Assembly (NCBI RefSeq): GCF_907164915.1
Contig: NC_061862.1
Span: 135,771,520 to 135,835,519, forward strand
Length of the DNA stretch: 64,000 nt
Source: Impatiens glandulifera
Taxonomy: Eukaryota; Streptophyta; Magnoliopsida; Ericales; Balsaminaceae
Direction: 5' to 3'
Each line of letters begins with the position of its first letter. The stretch's first letter is position 1. A program made the translations under genes and the position numbers. Shown piece by piece: positions 47,575-60,319 of this stretch. A model generated the notes under the pieces. The model saw only the letters and a list, made by a program, of their open reading frames with translations. It was not told the DNA's origin and made no database searches.

Positions 47575-49400
47575 ACGTTAAATGTTTTTACATAAATGTG
47601 TTATTGGTTTTACATGAACATTTAGATATATTTAATATTTAATTATATAAAATATAAAATATTTTAAATATTTTTTTAAAATATCTAACAAATAAATTTT
47701 AAGATATTTTATTTTACAAATTAATTTAAATATATTAAAAAAAAATTGTGAACATGTTGTTTTATATATATATTTATTATATAACTATATAAAATAATTA
47801 AAATAAATTTATTTAAATATCTTACAAATATAAATACCTAGTGAAGTTTGTTTCACTTCTATCTGCCTGCAAATATTGAGTGAAGTAAGTTTCACCTAGT
47901 GAAGTTTGTTTCACTTCTATCTGTCTGCAAATATTGAGTGAAGCAAGTTTCATCAGGTAGTGCTTGTTTCACTCATTTGAGCGCTGTAAATACCTAGGTA
48001 AAACTTGTTTCACCAGGTAGTGCTTGTTTTTTTTATTCATTTGCAGACTTACATGAAGGCATAAATATTTTTACATGAACGTATAAATGTTTTTGCATAA
48101 ATGTGTGAGTGGTTTTACATGAACATTTATATATATATTTAATATTTAATTATATAAAATAAAAAATAATTTAAATATTTTTTTTAAAATATCTAACAAA
48201 TAAATTTTAAAATATTTTGTTTTACAAATTATTTTAAATATATTACAAAAAATTGTGAACATGTTGTTTTATATATATATTTATTATACAACTATATAAA
48301 ATAATTAAAATAAATTTATTTAAATATCTTACAAATATAAATACCTAGTGAAGTTTGTTTCACTTCTATCCGCCTGCAAATATTAAGTGAAGCAAGTTTC
48401 ACCAGGTAGTGCTTGTTTCACTCATTTGAGCGCTCTGTAAACACCAGGTGAAACTTGCTTCACCAGGTAGTGCTTGTTTATTTATTCATTTGCAGACTTA
48501 CATGAGGGCATACATATTTTTACATGAACGTATAAATGTTTTTACATAAATGTGTGAGTGGTTTTACATGAACATATATATATTTAATATATAATTATAT
48601 AAAATATAAAATAATTTAAATAATTTTTTTTAAATATCTTAAAAATAAATTTTAAAATATTTTGTTTTACAAATTTATTTAAATATATTACAAAAAAAAA
48701 TGAATATTTGTTTTACAAATTCATTTAAATATATTTCCAAAATAATATAAATATCTTTCAAAAATAATTAAAAATATGTTTTTATATGTATATATTTAAT
48801 ATAAAATTATATAATTATATAAATTTTTAAATAATTTGTCAAAATATATTTCAATACATTACAAACAAATTTATGCATATTGAATATATAAATATATACA
48901 TTATGAAATAATTTGTACAAATTCATTTGAATATATCACAATTATAAAATATAATTATAATCATTCATACAAATTAATTTAAATATCTTAAATCACATAA
49001 TTTATGATTATTATTTAAAATAGATCTTGAAATAAAATTATATTAATTTATAATAATTATTTTATATATATTAGAAATAAAATTATATGAATTATTATTT
49101 AATTATTTAAATAAATCACAAATAAATTTATAAACATAATTTATAAATCAGAGTCAAATGAAGTTCGTTTCACTCAACAGTGAATATATATCAATTAGTT
49201 TTACATGAACAATTTCATGTAAAAGTCTTTTCAATGGGTTATGTAAAACGGAGTGAAGCAAATTAAGCTTCACTGCTTTCCGCTTATGCTGAACCCGGAA
49301 TGAAATACGGGTTTCGAGTTCTCTCTCATTGTTTCCACCAGTTTTAATTTATTAATATAATAATGCTGCTGAATTTTGATTAGTCTAAGAACACTTAATT
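47575..49400. repeat. ~450-bp tandem repeat segment with GTGAAAC/GCTTCAC words
   Basis: About 2.5 copies of a ~450-470 bp AT-rich unit start near 47585, 48056 and 48520. Each opens with a TTTTACATAAATGTGT stretch, and the first two hold short GTGAAACTTGCTTCAC-type inverted repeats. The right half (48760-49150) is plain AT-rich sequence. The segment replaces the host interval equivalent to about 3920-5450 of unit 0/1. No ORF or terminal repeat is seen. Confidence 0.7.
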
Positions 49401-50276
49401 TGGTAGTGATCTGGGAGATTATTGGATTATAAAATTATATATATTTTTTTAATTTATATTTTTTTTTAATGAATATTGAATAATAATATAAAATTATTTT
49501 TATTTTATTTAGCAAGTTATAGTAATCATGTCTCAATCTGAATTGATTAGTTCAACATTTTATCAACTCATTATTTTCTTATTAATTTAATAATAATATT
49601 AATAAAAAAACAATTACGAGGTATATTATGTTTATAAAGATTACGAGGCCATGATATGTTCTTAAAAAAAATCAAATTAAACATTGAAATAATTTTACTT
49701 TATTTAATAAATTTAATTTTAATAATGTAAAAAATAATTATACTTTTACAGAAAAATTTGAAAGGACACTTGTGAATAATTATTAAATAACACACAAAAA
49801 TAGTCGTACAAAACATTTTGTTTGATGTGTTTTTTTTTTTTTTTAATATTTTTTATTTTTCATTCTATCCTTGTAATTATCATTTTAATTATTAAATTAC
49901 TAATTTTTAAATTAAAATAATAAAATATTTTAATTTATTAATTTTAAATTTTAAATACATGATGATATTATCTTAATTAAATCAATTAAATACTATTAAG
50001 AGGAAACTGTCATTTTACAGATATCAAACATACTATTAAATCGGCAATATTTAAATATAAGATTTGTGTCTATTAAAATTAATGATATTGGTTGGGATTT
50101 AAAAACTTTTAAAATATTAAAAAAATCATGTTTGGTATATACTTTTTTTTAACATTAATAATATATTAATATTGATAGAGATTCACATAATTTCAAAATA
50201 TAATATTTCTTAAATATTTATAATATTATTTTTTTATCAACATTAATGATATTTTTTTTATAAATAATATATATTA
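49400..50276. other. 5' part of host unit 3, no gene seen
   Basis: Colinear with about 5455-6436 of unit 1 and AT-rich. It contains the uninterrupted GATTACGAG site near 49650 that corresponds to the MULE target in unit 2. Confidence 0.7.
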
Positions 50277-50958
50277 GAGTCTGTTTGCTAATCATGAAAT
50301 TGTAATTGGAGAGATGTATTTTGATTCTTCGTAAAGTGTTTAATGAAATTTATAATTTAAACTATGTATTTTTTAAAGGTCAATTTCACTTTTTTTTTTA
50401 CTGGAAATTGTAAATTTAAATATTTTCTTATGTTTTTAAATAAGAATATACTATTATTTTATTGTTTACCATACGGTTAACGTGTTAAAGCGATAAAATA
50501 TTTAAATTTAAAAAGTTAAGATTTTGAACTGATATATTAAACATTCAGTAAGTTAACATTTTCAACTAATAGAGTGGTAAGTTAAATTTAGAATCAATAT
50601 TTTATTTTTTTAATTGGAAGTTAACACGACAAACTGATTTTTTTTTCAATTTAATAAATTAATATTTCGAATCGATATTTTTTTCTTTATTAAAATCGAC
50701 CTCTAAACAAATTCTTGATCCTTGAGCTATTCTAATAAGCTATTCTAATAAGTTGTCTCAAACAAATATGTTAATGATACAAATAATATATATTCAAAAT
50801 GTTTTTATTTTATTTTTCCAACATATTAATTGAATTTGAATTACAATTTTACAATTTTTTTCAAACACAAAAAATTGAATTATATTTAATATAAAGTCAT
50901 GTTAAATTAGAATTAGAATTCTAATATTAATTCTAATTCCAGTTATCCAAATAGACCC
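50277..50958. mobile_element. Tourist-like MITE in the DEFL3 promoter
   Basis: Sister copy of 6437-7077, with slightly decayed ends (GAGTCTGTTTGC and CCAAATAGACCC) and TTA on both sides (50274-50276, 50959-50961). It stands 25 bp before the TATA box of DEFL3. Confidence 0.75.
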
Positions 50959-50983
50959 TTAGAGTTTATACCTTATCTTCACC

Positions 50984-50992
50984 TATAAATAG
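50984..50992 (+). promoter_or_regulatory. TATA box of DEFL3
   Basis: TATAAATAG, 69-77 bp before the ATG as in DEFL1, in a nearly identical leader. Confidence 0.7.
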
Positions 50993-51060
50993 TTGAATTC
51001 ATGTTATATTAATTTATAAAAACAAAGAAGTAAAAAATCCCAAGAGAAAGATATTTAGCC

Positions 51061-51303
51061 ATGGCAATTTCACAAATAAGATCATTCATTATTCTTTGTT
51101 TATTATGCATCTGTGTTGGTTCTGTGTACAGCATAATAGAGGATGAAAATAAATTTGTATCAGGAGGGAAGTGTGTTAGCCTCCAGAGCTGCATTAATAC
51201 TTGTTTGAAAATGGGGTTTAAAAAGGGTGGAGTATGTCGTATAGGTGGTTCTCCCATTCTTCCTCTTATCCCTTTTTCCACGTGTAATTGCATTCCTAAC
51301 TAA
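51061..51303 (+). CDS. Defensin-like secreted six-cysteine peptide (DEFL3)
   Basis: 80 residues with a signal peptide (1-24, ending GSVYS). The cysteines are at 38, 44, 48, 59, 75 and 77, spacing C-x5-C-x3-C-x10-C-x15-C-x1-C. The CxxxC and CxC pairs fit the cystine-stabilised alpha-beta fold of plant defensin-like peptides. The loop before the last two cysteines (RIGGSPILPLIPFST) is hydrophobic and proline-containing. It is intact, intronless, and shares promoter and leader with DEFL1. The opposite-strand ORF is a shadow. Role by family: secreted defence or cell-to-cell signal; not determined here. Confidence 0.8.
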   Translation: MAISQIRSFIILCLLCICVGSVYSIIEDENKFVSGGKCVSLQSCINTCLKMGFKKGGVCRIGGSPILPLIPFSTCNCIPN

Positions 51304-52195
51304 TTGTACTATTTTTTTATGTCTAAAAATTTGTCTCAATAATTTATGTGTTTGTTACGAGACAATAACAATAATATTATTTGGGTCTTTCTATTAAGAT
51401 ATTTTCATTAATTTTATTTATAAAACTAGGTAATTTGGTTAACTCCACGTTATAAAATATTGATTCAACAAGAATGAAAATATTTTAGACCGATGAGAAT
51501 CTTCTAAACAAGATTTAGAGCGTGTCTTCAAACATAATATATCGAAGTATGAACATTTAAATAAATGAATATACCCGAAACACCTATTTTTATTCCAAAT
51601 AAGAGTTGAAAGGAGAATGACGACGTACCACTGATTCTCTTAACTTTCTTAAACCCCTAGCTTGCCCTTGAAGTCTAGAATTAACAAGAACGTAACCGCT
51701 GATTCTCCTTGTCTCTTCCCTTTCTCTAAGCAATCTAGGATCCTATCAAATGACACAAACCTACTAGTTAAAACCCGTAACCCAATTATTAATTTTCAGC
51801 TTCAATTTCCAAAATACCCCTTTGTTTGTTTTAGCTTCTCGGGGGTAAATTAGAGACATAAGTAATTTATTGTTTCGGAAATGTTGTCGCAAACGTTTTA
51901 GATTTTCAAAATTTCATAGAAACTCTTGCATATAGGGAATTTTCGGCGTGTTCTTGTTGATGATGGAGACAGAACGCCTACCACGAGAGTTTTTTGGGTC
52001 GCTAGGGAACAATTGTGGCCTGCTTCACAACGTCTTCGTGTTGGACTTCATTTACCGTTCATTTTATTTTTTGCATTTTAAAATAAATAAAGACATATTT
52101 TTGACAAACAAGAATATAAAAGAAAGACAACTCTAATGAAAATTCCATATTAACCACAAAATATTCTTAACCTTATTCAGGACCAATAATCTTTT
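51304..52195. other. 3' flank of DEFL3 and start of the next tail
   Basis: 51304-51850 matches the flanks of DEFL1 and DEFL2. 51851-52195 matches 1-380 of segment A, minus ~60 bp at its start. The homology stops at about 52196, where the second SIRE-like element begins. No gene seen. Confidence 0.6.
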
Positions 52196-52199
52196 TATT

Positions 52200-53751
52200 A
52201 AGTAAAAATAAATAATTAATTATTAACATTAATTAAATAAGAATTTGCAGATTAAAGAAAACCGGAAGAAAAGCTGATCAGTACTTTCTTAAGTTGTCTC
52301 AGTTTTAACACTTCAACATTTAAGAAGATCGATTACTTTAATAATGGGTATTTTAAATACTATGAAGAAGCAAAATCGACTTTCAGATATATATCGATAG
52401 TATACAGAAAAAACGTAACCGGTATTATAGAAGTCAGTTTTCTAAAGAAACGTAACCGGTATTATAGAAGTCGATTTTCTGAAGAAACGTAACCGGTATT
52501 ATAGAAGTCATTTTTTGAAGAAACGTAACCGGTATTATAGAAATCGGTTTTATGAAGAAACGTAACCGGTATTTTACGAAGTCGGTTTTATGAATAAGCG
52601 TAATTGGTAGCTTGCATATCGGTTTTCTAAGACGCATAATCGGTATTTTGCAAATCGGTTTTCTACCTAAGCGTAGCCGGCATTTTGCAAATCAGTTTTC
52701 TACTTAAGCGAAGCCGATAGTCTGCATCTCAGCATTTGATAAATCGGTTCTCTCAGTAGAAGCGCGTCCGATATTATCATTACTGTTTCTCAAAATGCAA
52801 ACACATTTCCGATAGCTGCAGATATCACATTTATGCTACATTAGTATGTTATTTCCATTATAGTGTAAGTCTGAGGAAGACTTCTTGGTAGCAGTTGTCT
52901 GCCAACTTAGTTTAGACTGTCAAAAGCACCAAAAGAAAAATCATTCATGTTGCACGTTCCTAGGAAATCATAATACAATTAATGTCATCTTGAATTATTA
53001 TGATCAAAGTACAAACAAGATCAAAGGATATCACATCCAATGTAATACTCTAAACCTGAACCAATCAAGATCAAGAAAGTTGTCCTATGAAAAAAATATA
53101 TCTGTTGAAGAAGCAAAATATGTCCGTTGACATTTGCCTATTTAAGAGAACAAAGGACAATTGACTAAACATGACTTTCTGGCTTACGAAGTTCTTGATC
53201 AATCCACACACCAATCTTAAGCAATCACAACCGATCAACTCTCTCAAGCTCCAAAAGTTTAATATGTATTCAAGCGTGTTAAAATCTCAAAACTGTATTA
53301 CAATAATACATATTATGTGTGAGTTTGTTAGCATTGTAAGTTTACATAATCCATTTCTGTTCAACAGAGAGTGTGAGCAAGGAGTTCGGAAATAGGCCGC
53401 GTTTAAGTCCTGGTTGTCCGACTGGGTTGTATACGAGTGTTGTATTCAATCAAATCTTCTAGTGGATATCCTTCTCAAAGTTTGAGAAGAAGGAGTGACG
53501 TAGGAGTTTTATTCCGAACATCCATAAACCTTGTGTTGTGTCTCTTCTTCCTTATTATCCTCTAAACCGATTATTTTTTGCTTCAAATAGAAACAAACAA
53601 TTTCGCACTTGAATTCGGTTAAGAATTTGTGACGGTTTGTGTAGAGTAGAAACCAATAATCAACCTTTAACAGGTTATTATAAACTGAAGAGTGTGTAAG
53701 CGTTCAACAATAGTCGGACCCTAGTCCCTATTGGCAATCCCGGTCCTAACA
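52200..53751 (+). repeat. 5' LTR of element 2
   Basis: Ends ...CCGGTCCTAACA at 53751, right before the primer-binding site. It contains the 37-bp repeat array. Short ORFs at 52885-53130 and 53171-53395 lie inside the LTR and are not supported as genes. Confidence 0.7.
52409..52760. repeat. 37-bp tandem array with ACCGGT in the LTR of element 2
   Basis: About nine copies of a 36-38 bp unit built on CGTAACCGGTATTATAGAAG and then TCGGTTTTCT. Each pairs an AACCGGT word with an ATCGGTT-type word. Copies decay rightwards. Confidence 0.85.
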
Positions 53752-53753
53752 AG

Positions 53754-53765
53754 TGGTATCAGAGC
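53754..53765 (+). other. Primer-binding site of element 2
   Basis: TGGTATCAGAGC, a perfect complement to the plant initiator-Met tRNA 3' end, two bases after the LTR. Confidence 0.9.
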
Positions 53766-53805
53766 AACTAGTTTCTACTCTCAAGCACTTACAAGAATTT
53801 GAATC

Positions 53806-55247
53806 ATGTCTATGGCTGGAACCAACAAGGTTCCTATGTTCTCAAAGGAAAACTATGTCGCATGGAAGGCAAGAGTCCAAGCTCATCTCTCTGCCATAGA
53901 TGATGACATGTGATTTTAATCACCGAAGGTCCAATAAAGATTGAAAAAGATAAATCTAAGTGGACAAATGAAGATAAGAGAAAGAACAACCTCGACAACA
54001 TGGCCAAAGACATCCTCTACAAAACCTTGGATGACAACATGTTCAACTACATCATATCATGCAAGTATGCCAAAGAAATCTGGGAGAGGCTGACTCAACT
54101 GTGTGAGTGAAATGAGCAAACCAAAGAAAATAAACTCATGGTCACCACACAACAGTTCGATAACATTGAGATGCGTCCTAGAGAGACGATGACTGGATTT
54201 GATGGGAGATTCAGCAAGATCATTACTACACTCTCTACTTTGGGAAAGACTTACACCAACAGAGAGATTGCAATCAAAGTCATGCGTGCTCTGCCGAGGG
54301 AATGTGATGTCAAGACGATAACAATGAGGGAATCTAAAGATCTCAACAAGATGGAACTCTTTGACCTACTAGATTATCTAAAAGCCTATGAGTTCGAGAT
54401 GAACTCAAGGAATGAAGATGAACCATCATCCTCAAATGTAACCATGACATTGATATCATCGGTAGAACCAACCGTTCTTGAACCTGTAAAGACAGCTAAG
54501 CAGTTCAGCGATGATGTAATGACTATATTTGCCAAGAAGTTTGGAAAATTCATGAAGAAGAGTAAACCCAACAACTCTTACAACTACAACTACTCAAATG
54601 GTAATAAAGCTAGCGTTCGTTGTTTTAATTGTGACACCTTAGGTCATTACAAGTCGGAGTGTCGGAAATCAAGAAGAGACGACATAAAGTTAACTGATCA
54701 GAAACCAAGAGAGGATCATCAATCAACCAAACACAATAAGGAGATACAGAAAGCCTTGCTAGCTGATGATGACGTAAGCAAGTGGGCTCAAAGCGATTCA
54801 GATATTTACAATGAAGAAGTCAGATGCTTTATGGAAAATGACGAAGAGGTATTCGACTTTGCCTCTGAGGAATTCACCCGAGAAGATCTGATTACTACCC
54901 TCAATGATATGGTCATTGAGTACAAAATTCTGTCTAATCTCGTATCAATTCAGCCAGACAACCAAACTATTAGAACAATTGAACTATCCTTTGAGACTGA
55001 GAAGCTCAAGGAGACAGTTAAATTGTTGACTAAAGAAAATGAAAGAACTAAGTACGTGATTGTTGCATGGATGAAATCTGGAGATGTTGTGAGTCAGATG
55101 ACGAGTCATCAAACGCCGACAAACTGTAAGTTCGGTCTTGGCTATGACAACAACAATCCAATTACGTCATGCAAAGAGTTGAAACCCAAGAAAGGAAAAT
55201 TTCCACTTATAAATTTTGTCAAGGGTACCTCAACTGACACTAAATAA
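53806..55247 (+). pseudogene. Copia gag of element 2
   Basis: Starts MSMAGTNKVPMFSKENY. A frameshift lies at about 53905 and an in-frame TGA at 54107-54109. The capsid-type UBN2 region, the CFNCDTLGHYKSEC zinc knuckle (about 54621-54662) and a long C-terminal region follow. It is homologous to the gag of element 1 along its whole length. Confidence 0.85.
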
Positions 55248-55547
55248 AGTCATGATACAGATGAGTCGATAATTAAAAGGGAACCAAAATACGTTGAGCC
55301 AACTAACCACTCACGATGGCTTAGTCCTGAGAGAAGGAAAGTCAGCGGGTCGGCTGGAAATGAACGTGAAAGAGATTTAAAGAGGCACTCTCAAAACCAT
55401 CTTTCAAAACATTACGAGTCATCTAAAGGCAAAAAGGGAGATATCAAGCCTAGTGCATATAGAATTATTAAGACAAACACTAAGAGGTCCATCAAAGTGA
55501 GAAAAATATGGATTCCCAAGTGACTAATTAACCGTGGACTCAATTAA

Positions 55548-56840
55548 ATGTGGGTACTAAAAGGTGTAAATAGCTTTATTTTGCAGGATAAACATGTCAA
55601 ATACTTGGAGGATTTGGAATGGTACTTGGACAGTGGATGTTCAAGGCACATGACCAGAAATAGTAAACTGTTAACCGATATTGTGAAAGAATCGGGTTCA
55701 AGGATCACTTTCGGTGACAACTCTAAGGGTAAGACTATGGACAAGGGTAAGATTGTCCTTGTAACCTAACCATAAATAATGTACTACTTGTTGAAAACTT
55801 GTATTATAATCTTCTTAGTATAAGTTAAATGTGTGATATAGGATACACTTTTGAATTTCATAAACAAACATGTCTAGTTAAAGATCAACAGGGAAGTACC
55901 CTATTGACAGGGCATATGATATGAAATATTTATAAAGTAAACTAGAAAAATAAATGTCCTAGTCATGTTTGCATTATTGCTAAAAATGATCAAAATTGGC
56001 TTTGGCATAAAAGACTAAATTATTTAAATATTGAAATGATTAATTCCATCTTTTCTAAAGATCTAGTTGAAGGTATTCCTAACATGAAGTTCTCAAAAGA
56101 TAAGGTGTGTTTTGCTTGTCAAATGGGTAAACAAATCAAGTCAACTTTCAAAAACAAAGGAAATATTCAATCTGAAAGATGTCTAGAGCTCTTACATTTG
56201 GATTTTTTCGGTCCAGTTAAAGTAACCAGTTTAGGAGGCATGGAATACACTTTAGTAATTATTGAAGATTACTCTAGGTTTACTTGGGTTATTTTCTTAG
56301 CTTATAAAGATCAAACTACTTTTAACTTAATTAAAATGCTTAAAAGGGTACAAAATGAAAATTTTGTAAGCGTTAATAGAATTAGAAGTGACAGAGGTAC
56401 TGAATTTACTAACAAAACTCTTTCATGTTAGTAAAATACCCTTAAAAAAGCTGAAAGGAGAAATATAACCCTTAAGAAAGTTGTCAGATCAATGATAGTC
56501 GATTCAGGTGTAACTAATAAACTTTGCATAGAAGCTATCAATACAGCATGTTACACTCAAAACCGGTCTATGATAAATAAACGATTTAATAAAATGCCCT
56601 ATGAGATTTACCATGGTAAAGTTCCTAATATCTGGTATTTTAGGATCTTTGGCTGTAAGTGTTATATCCATAACAAAATTAAAAATTATCTGACCGCTTT
56701 TGATGCCAAATCTGATGTTGATATTATGTTAGGATATTCGGCACTAAGTAAAGCATATAAAGTTTATAATAATAGAACTCTAACGGTTGAAGAATCATCC
56801 ATCCAATGTTGTATTTGATGAATCTATTGAAAGTAACATC
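55548..56840 (+). pseudogene. Copia protease and integrase of element 2
   Basis: The retropepsin motif WYLDSGCSRHMT is at about 55620-55655. The integrase zinc-binding region begins WLWHKRLNYLN (about 55996), where the usual second His reads Tyr, followed by CFACQMGK. The catalytic core has the first Asp in LHLDFFGP (about 56200) and the second in RSDRGTEF (about 56388). The region before the catalytic Glu is deleted or garbled around 56430, though an ERRN stretch survives. Stops and frameshifts occur at 55769, 56431 and 56818. Confidence 0.8.
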
Positions 56841-57179
56841 TCTATATCCATTGATTTATCTAACGAAATGGAGGATGTCAATCTCCAGTATGATAATGAA
56901 GATGAAGTTCCGGTCTATCAAAAAATTTCTTATGACCGAACGGTTGACAACACTAAAATTCAGCAAGATCAAACCGCCTCTTGGCATGCAGTTGACACCT
57001 CGGATATTGCCGAGGAAACCTATTAGTTTGACACTAATTAGCCTACCGGTCAATCAAATCTTGATCAAATAACCGGTCGGTCAGAAAACATTTCAGAACC
57101 AAACTTCAAATGGAATAAAAATCATCATCCTGATCTAATTATAGGTAACCCCTCTACACCTCTTAGAACAAGAAATTAA

Positions 57180-58748
57180 TCATTAGATGCATATGCAAAT
57201 TCAGCTTTCATCTCACATATTGAACCTAAGAAAGTGGATGAAGCATTGCTTGATTCAGATTGAATTTTAGCAATGCAAGAGGAACTAAACTAGTTCGAAA
57301 GAAACAAAGATTGACATCTAGTTCCAAGACCAGCTAATCAATTTGTCATTGGAACTAGATGGGTCTTTCGAAACAAACTCAATGAAGATGGTTTGGTTAC
57401 TAGGAACAAGGCTAGACTAGTGGCTCAAGATTATAAATAGGAGGAAGGCATTACTTCGAGGAGTCATTTGCTCATGTTTCCAGACTTGAGGCTATTAGAA
57501 TATTTCTATCTTTGTTGCTTTCAAAATTTTTAAAGTTTTTCAAATGGATGTTAAAAGTTCTTTCCTTAATGGTATAATAAATGAAGAAGTTTATGTAAAA
57601 CAACCGGCGAGTTTTAAGAATCCTACATTGATTAGTCATGTTTATAGATTGGATAAGGCACTTTATGATCTTAAACAAGCTCCTAGAGCATGGTATAATA
57701 TCCTTACAAAGTTCTTATTTGATCATGACTTTACTATAGGATATGTAGACAAGTCATTATTTAAATTTGAGAAACACGTTCACATTTTACTTGTGAAAAT
57801 TTATGTGGATAATATTATATTTGGGTCAACTAACCCCAAACTGTGTGAGAAATTCTCTAAGTTAATGACATATAAGTTTAAGATGAGCATGATAGGGGAG
57901 ATGAGTTTCTTCTTAGGTCTTCAAGTTCGACAGATTTAAGGAGGCACTTTCATCAATCAGGCCAAGTATACAAAGGAGTTCTTAAAGAAGTTTGGCATGG
58001 AAAGTTGCTTTGCTGCCTCAACACCAATGAACTCCTCGACCAAACTTGATAAGGATGAAGATGGTCAATGCGTTGACATCATTACCTATCATGGAATTAT
58101 TGGCTCTTTTCTTTACTTAACAACTAGTAGACCGGATATTCTGTTTGCAGTTGGAGTTTGCAGGAGATTTCAGGCTAAATCCAAAATAATCTTATTATGT
58201 AGTTGCTAAGAGAATATTGAAATATTTTAAGGGCACTCAAAATGTGGGACTGTGGTATCCAAAGGATTCCAATTTCAATTTGATAAGCTACTCTGATGCA
58301 GATTATGCAGGTTGTAAAGTGGAAAGGAAGAGCACCAGCGGAACTTGCCAATTCCTAGGTGATCGGCTTGTCTCTTGGTACAGTAAAAAACAAACATCTA
58401 TTACAACCTCAACGGCAGAAGCCGAGTATCTTGCAGCCGATATTTGTTGTGCTCAACTACTCTAGATCCAACAACAGCTAAAGGATTTCGGTATTATAGT
58501 TGAGGAGTCTCCAATATTTTGTGATAACACTAGCGTCATTGCCATAACATACAATCCATTGTTGCACTCGATAACCAAACATATCGATATCCGATATCAC
58601 TTCATTCGGGAACATGTGACGCATAAGCATATTCGGCTAGAATATGTGTCAACCGACTAGCAAGTGGCTGATATATTCACCAAGTCAATCCAAGAGACTA
58701 AGTTTTCCTACTTTAAAAATATTTTGGGTCTTGCAGATATCAACTAAA
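57180..58748 (+). pseudogene. Copia reverse transcriptase and RNase H of element 2
   Basis: The RT begins with GTRWVFRNKLNEDG (about 57352) and continues, after a frameshift, with MDVKSSFLNG (57544) and the KQAPRAWY motif. The active-site box reads YVDN (57802-57813) where Copia elements have YVDD. RNase H follows with YSDADYAGC and STAEAEYLAA, ending at FKNILGLADIN. Stops are at 57938, 58207, 58463 and about 58660. It cannot be active. Confidence 0.85.
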
Positions 58749-59615
58749 TTTATTTTTTATAATACGGCATGCATTTATGGAGAACTCGCCTCTCTTTCAA
58801 AATGATCACATTGTATATTTCATCATATAAAACCGAGAATGCATTAAGGGAGAAGTCGTTACTTCTCAAAATTATTTATGTTAAAACAGTTTTCATAAAA
58901 ACACCATGCACGGATTTAGGAAGAAGCTTCTGCTTCTCAAAATATTTTTTGCATAATATCATGAAACATATGTGTGCATAAACTAGAAGATAAATAAATG
59001 ATCAGAAAAATAAAATCTAACGATTTTCTCCTTTTGAAACCGATCTATTCACTCTACCGAGCCAATTATAGACAAATCGAACAGCTTAAGCAAAATCGGA
59101 TATTAAGCCGATCAGTTATTTCAAAGAATGAACAAATACCGCTCGGTTAAATTTTTACTTCACGCGGAAGCAGTTTTTCTTCAAGACTAAATAACCGACC
59201 CCTTACATACCGAATTTACAGATAGCTGATCGGTTATTTATATGAAAAACCTTGGCAATTTCATCTTCCAATCAAAATAGGACAGTTGCATGTCTAGTTT
59301 TTGTCATTATTTGTCTAAATTTATTTCTTCTAAAAAAGCAAATAGTCATTCCTCAAACAACGTGAAGATTTGTATCTCTTTCCGTTCAAATGGATGACTA
59401 ACATTTATGCAACGATTACTTTCTTAATTAATGTAACTGTCATTCCTCTTTATCCCGTAGAATTTAGGATGAATCCTAAGTAATAATCTCTCATATTTAA
59501 TGATACCTCCATTAATAAGAAAAACACACATTTGAAAACCTTCAACTACATCCTCTTTCTCTCTAAACCTTTCTCATAAACAAAAGACTCCTTCCCTCTC
59601 TCAAAAATCAAAGAA
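58749..59615. other. Spacer between pol and additional ORF a
   Basis: Starts with three diverged ~70-bp direct repeats (58764-58970), each with an ATGCA...GGAGAA...TTCTCAAAAT pattern. It then has scattered ACCGA/ATCGGT words (59035-59240). The last 100 bp are a CT-rich leader (CCTCTTTCTCTCTAAACC) before the ATG at 59616. No gene. Confidence 0.55.
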
Positions 59616-60319
59616 ATGAATCTAGCCTTTGTTAATAACATCCTTCTCATCGACTTCGAATCCGTTCTATCAAGTGGAGATGAAGAAATTGTCTCCATTT
59701 TCAAATCTTTAGAAAATACAGGATTAAGAGTCTTTCTTGAGGATCGTCATGCTATCTATGATGATATAGTGTATAAATTTTTCGAAAATGCCAAGGTGTT
59801 TCAGGGTGCACTTATCCTAGAAGAGAATCTTGCACGAAACTGCGAACTTCCAACAGAAGGTTTTTTTGATTTCTCTTCGAGTGAAATTATCGATGAAATG
59901 TCACGTTACTTCTCATATTCCTCCAATCCTATGGAAACCCATGGAGTCAAATCCCTCCTAAAATCGAATATCAGATGCTTAGCATTGTCATTGGAAAATC
60001 CATTCTGGCCAAGGACTCCACCAATATCCATTCCAAGAAAGCCTTTGAAATAATGACAGCCATCACGAAAGGTATTCCTATAAACTAGTCGAAGGTGATC
60101 TTCGACAACCTAAAGAAAATGATCTCTTTAAAGATAATGTTGACCGGCTATGCATCTCAACTAAGTGGTCTCTTCTTTGACATAGATGTCTACATTAGAC
60201 CGGGAGTCGCCCATAATCCATCCCAGCTTCTAACAAAGGAAATGGTTCAATCATATATCAATAGGGTAGAAAGAGAAATGATCAAGAGAGAAATGACTCT
60301 AGGGTCTCCAAGTCACTAG
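59616..60319 (+). pseudogene. Additional ORF a of element 2
   Basis: Starts MNLAFVNNILLIDFESVL. A frameshift near 59940 moves the reading to the frame that contains the FEIMTAITKGIPIN and LSGLFFDIDVYIRPGVAHNP stretches and ends at 60319. A TAG at about 60087 sits where related copies have Trp or Gln. The family occurs after pol in many plant SIRE-like elements, and its function is unknown. Additional ORF b has the same N-terminal domain. Confidence 0.65.
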
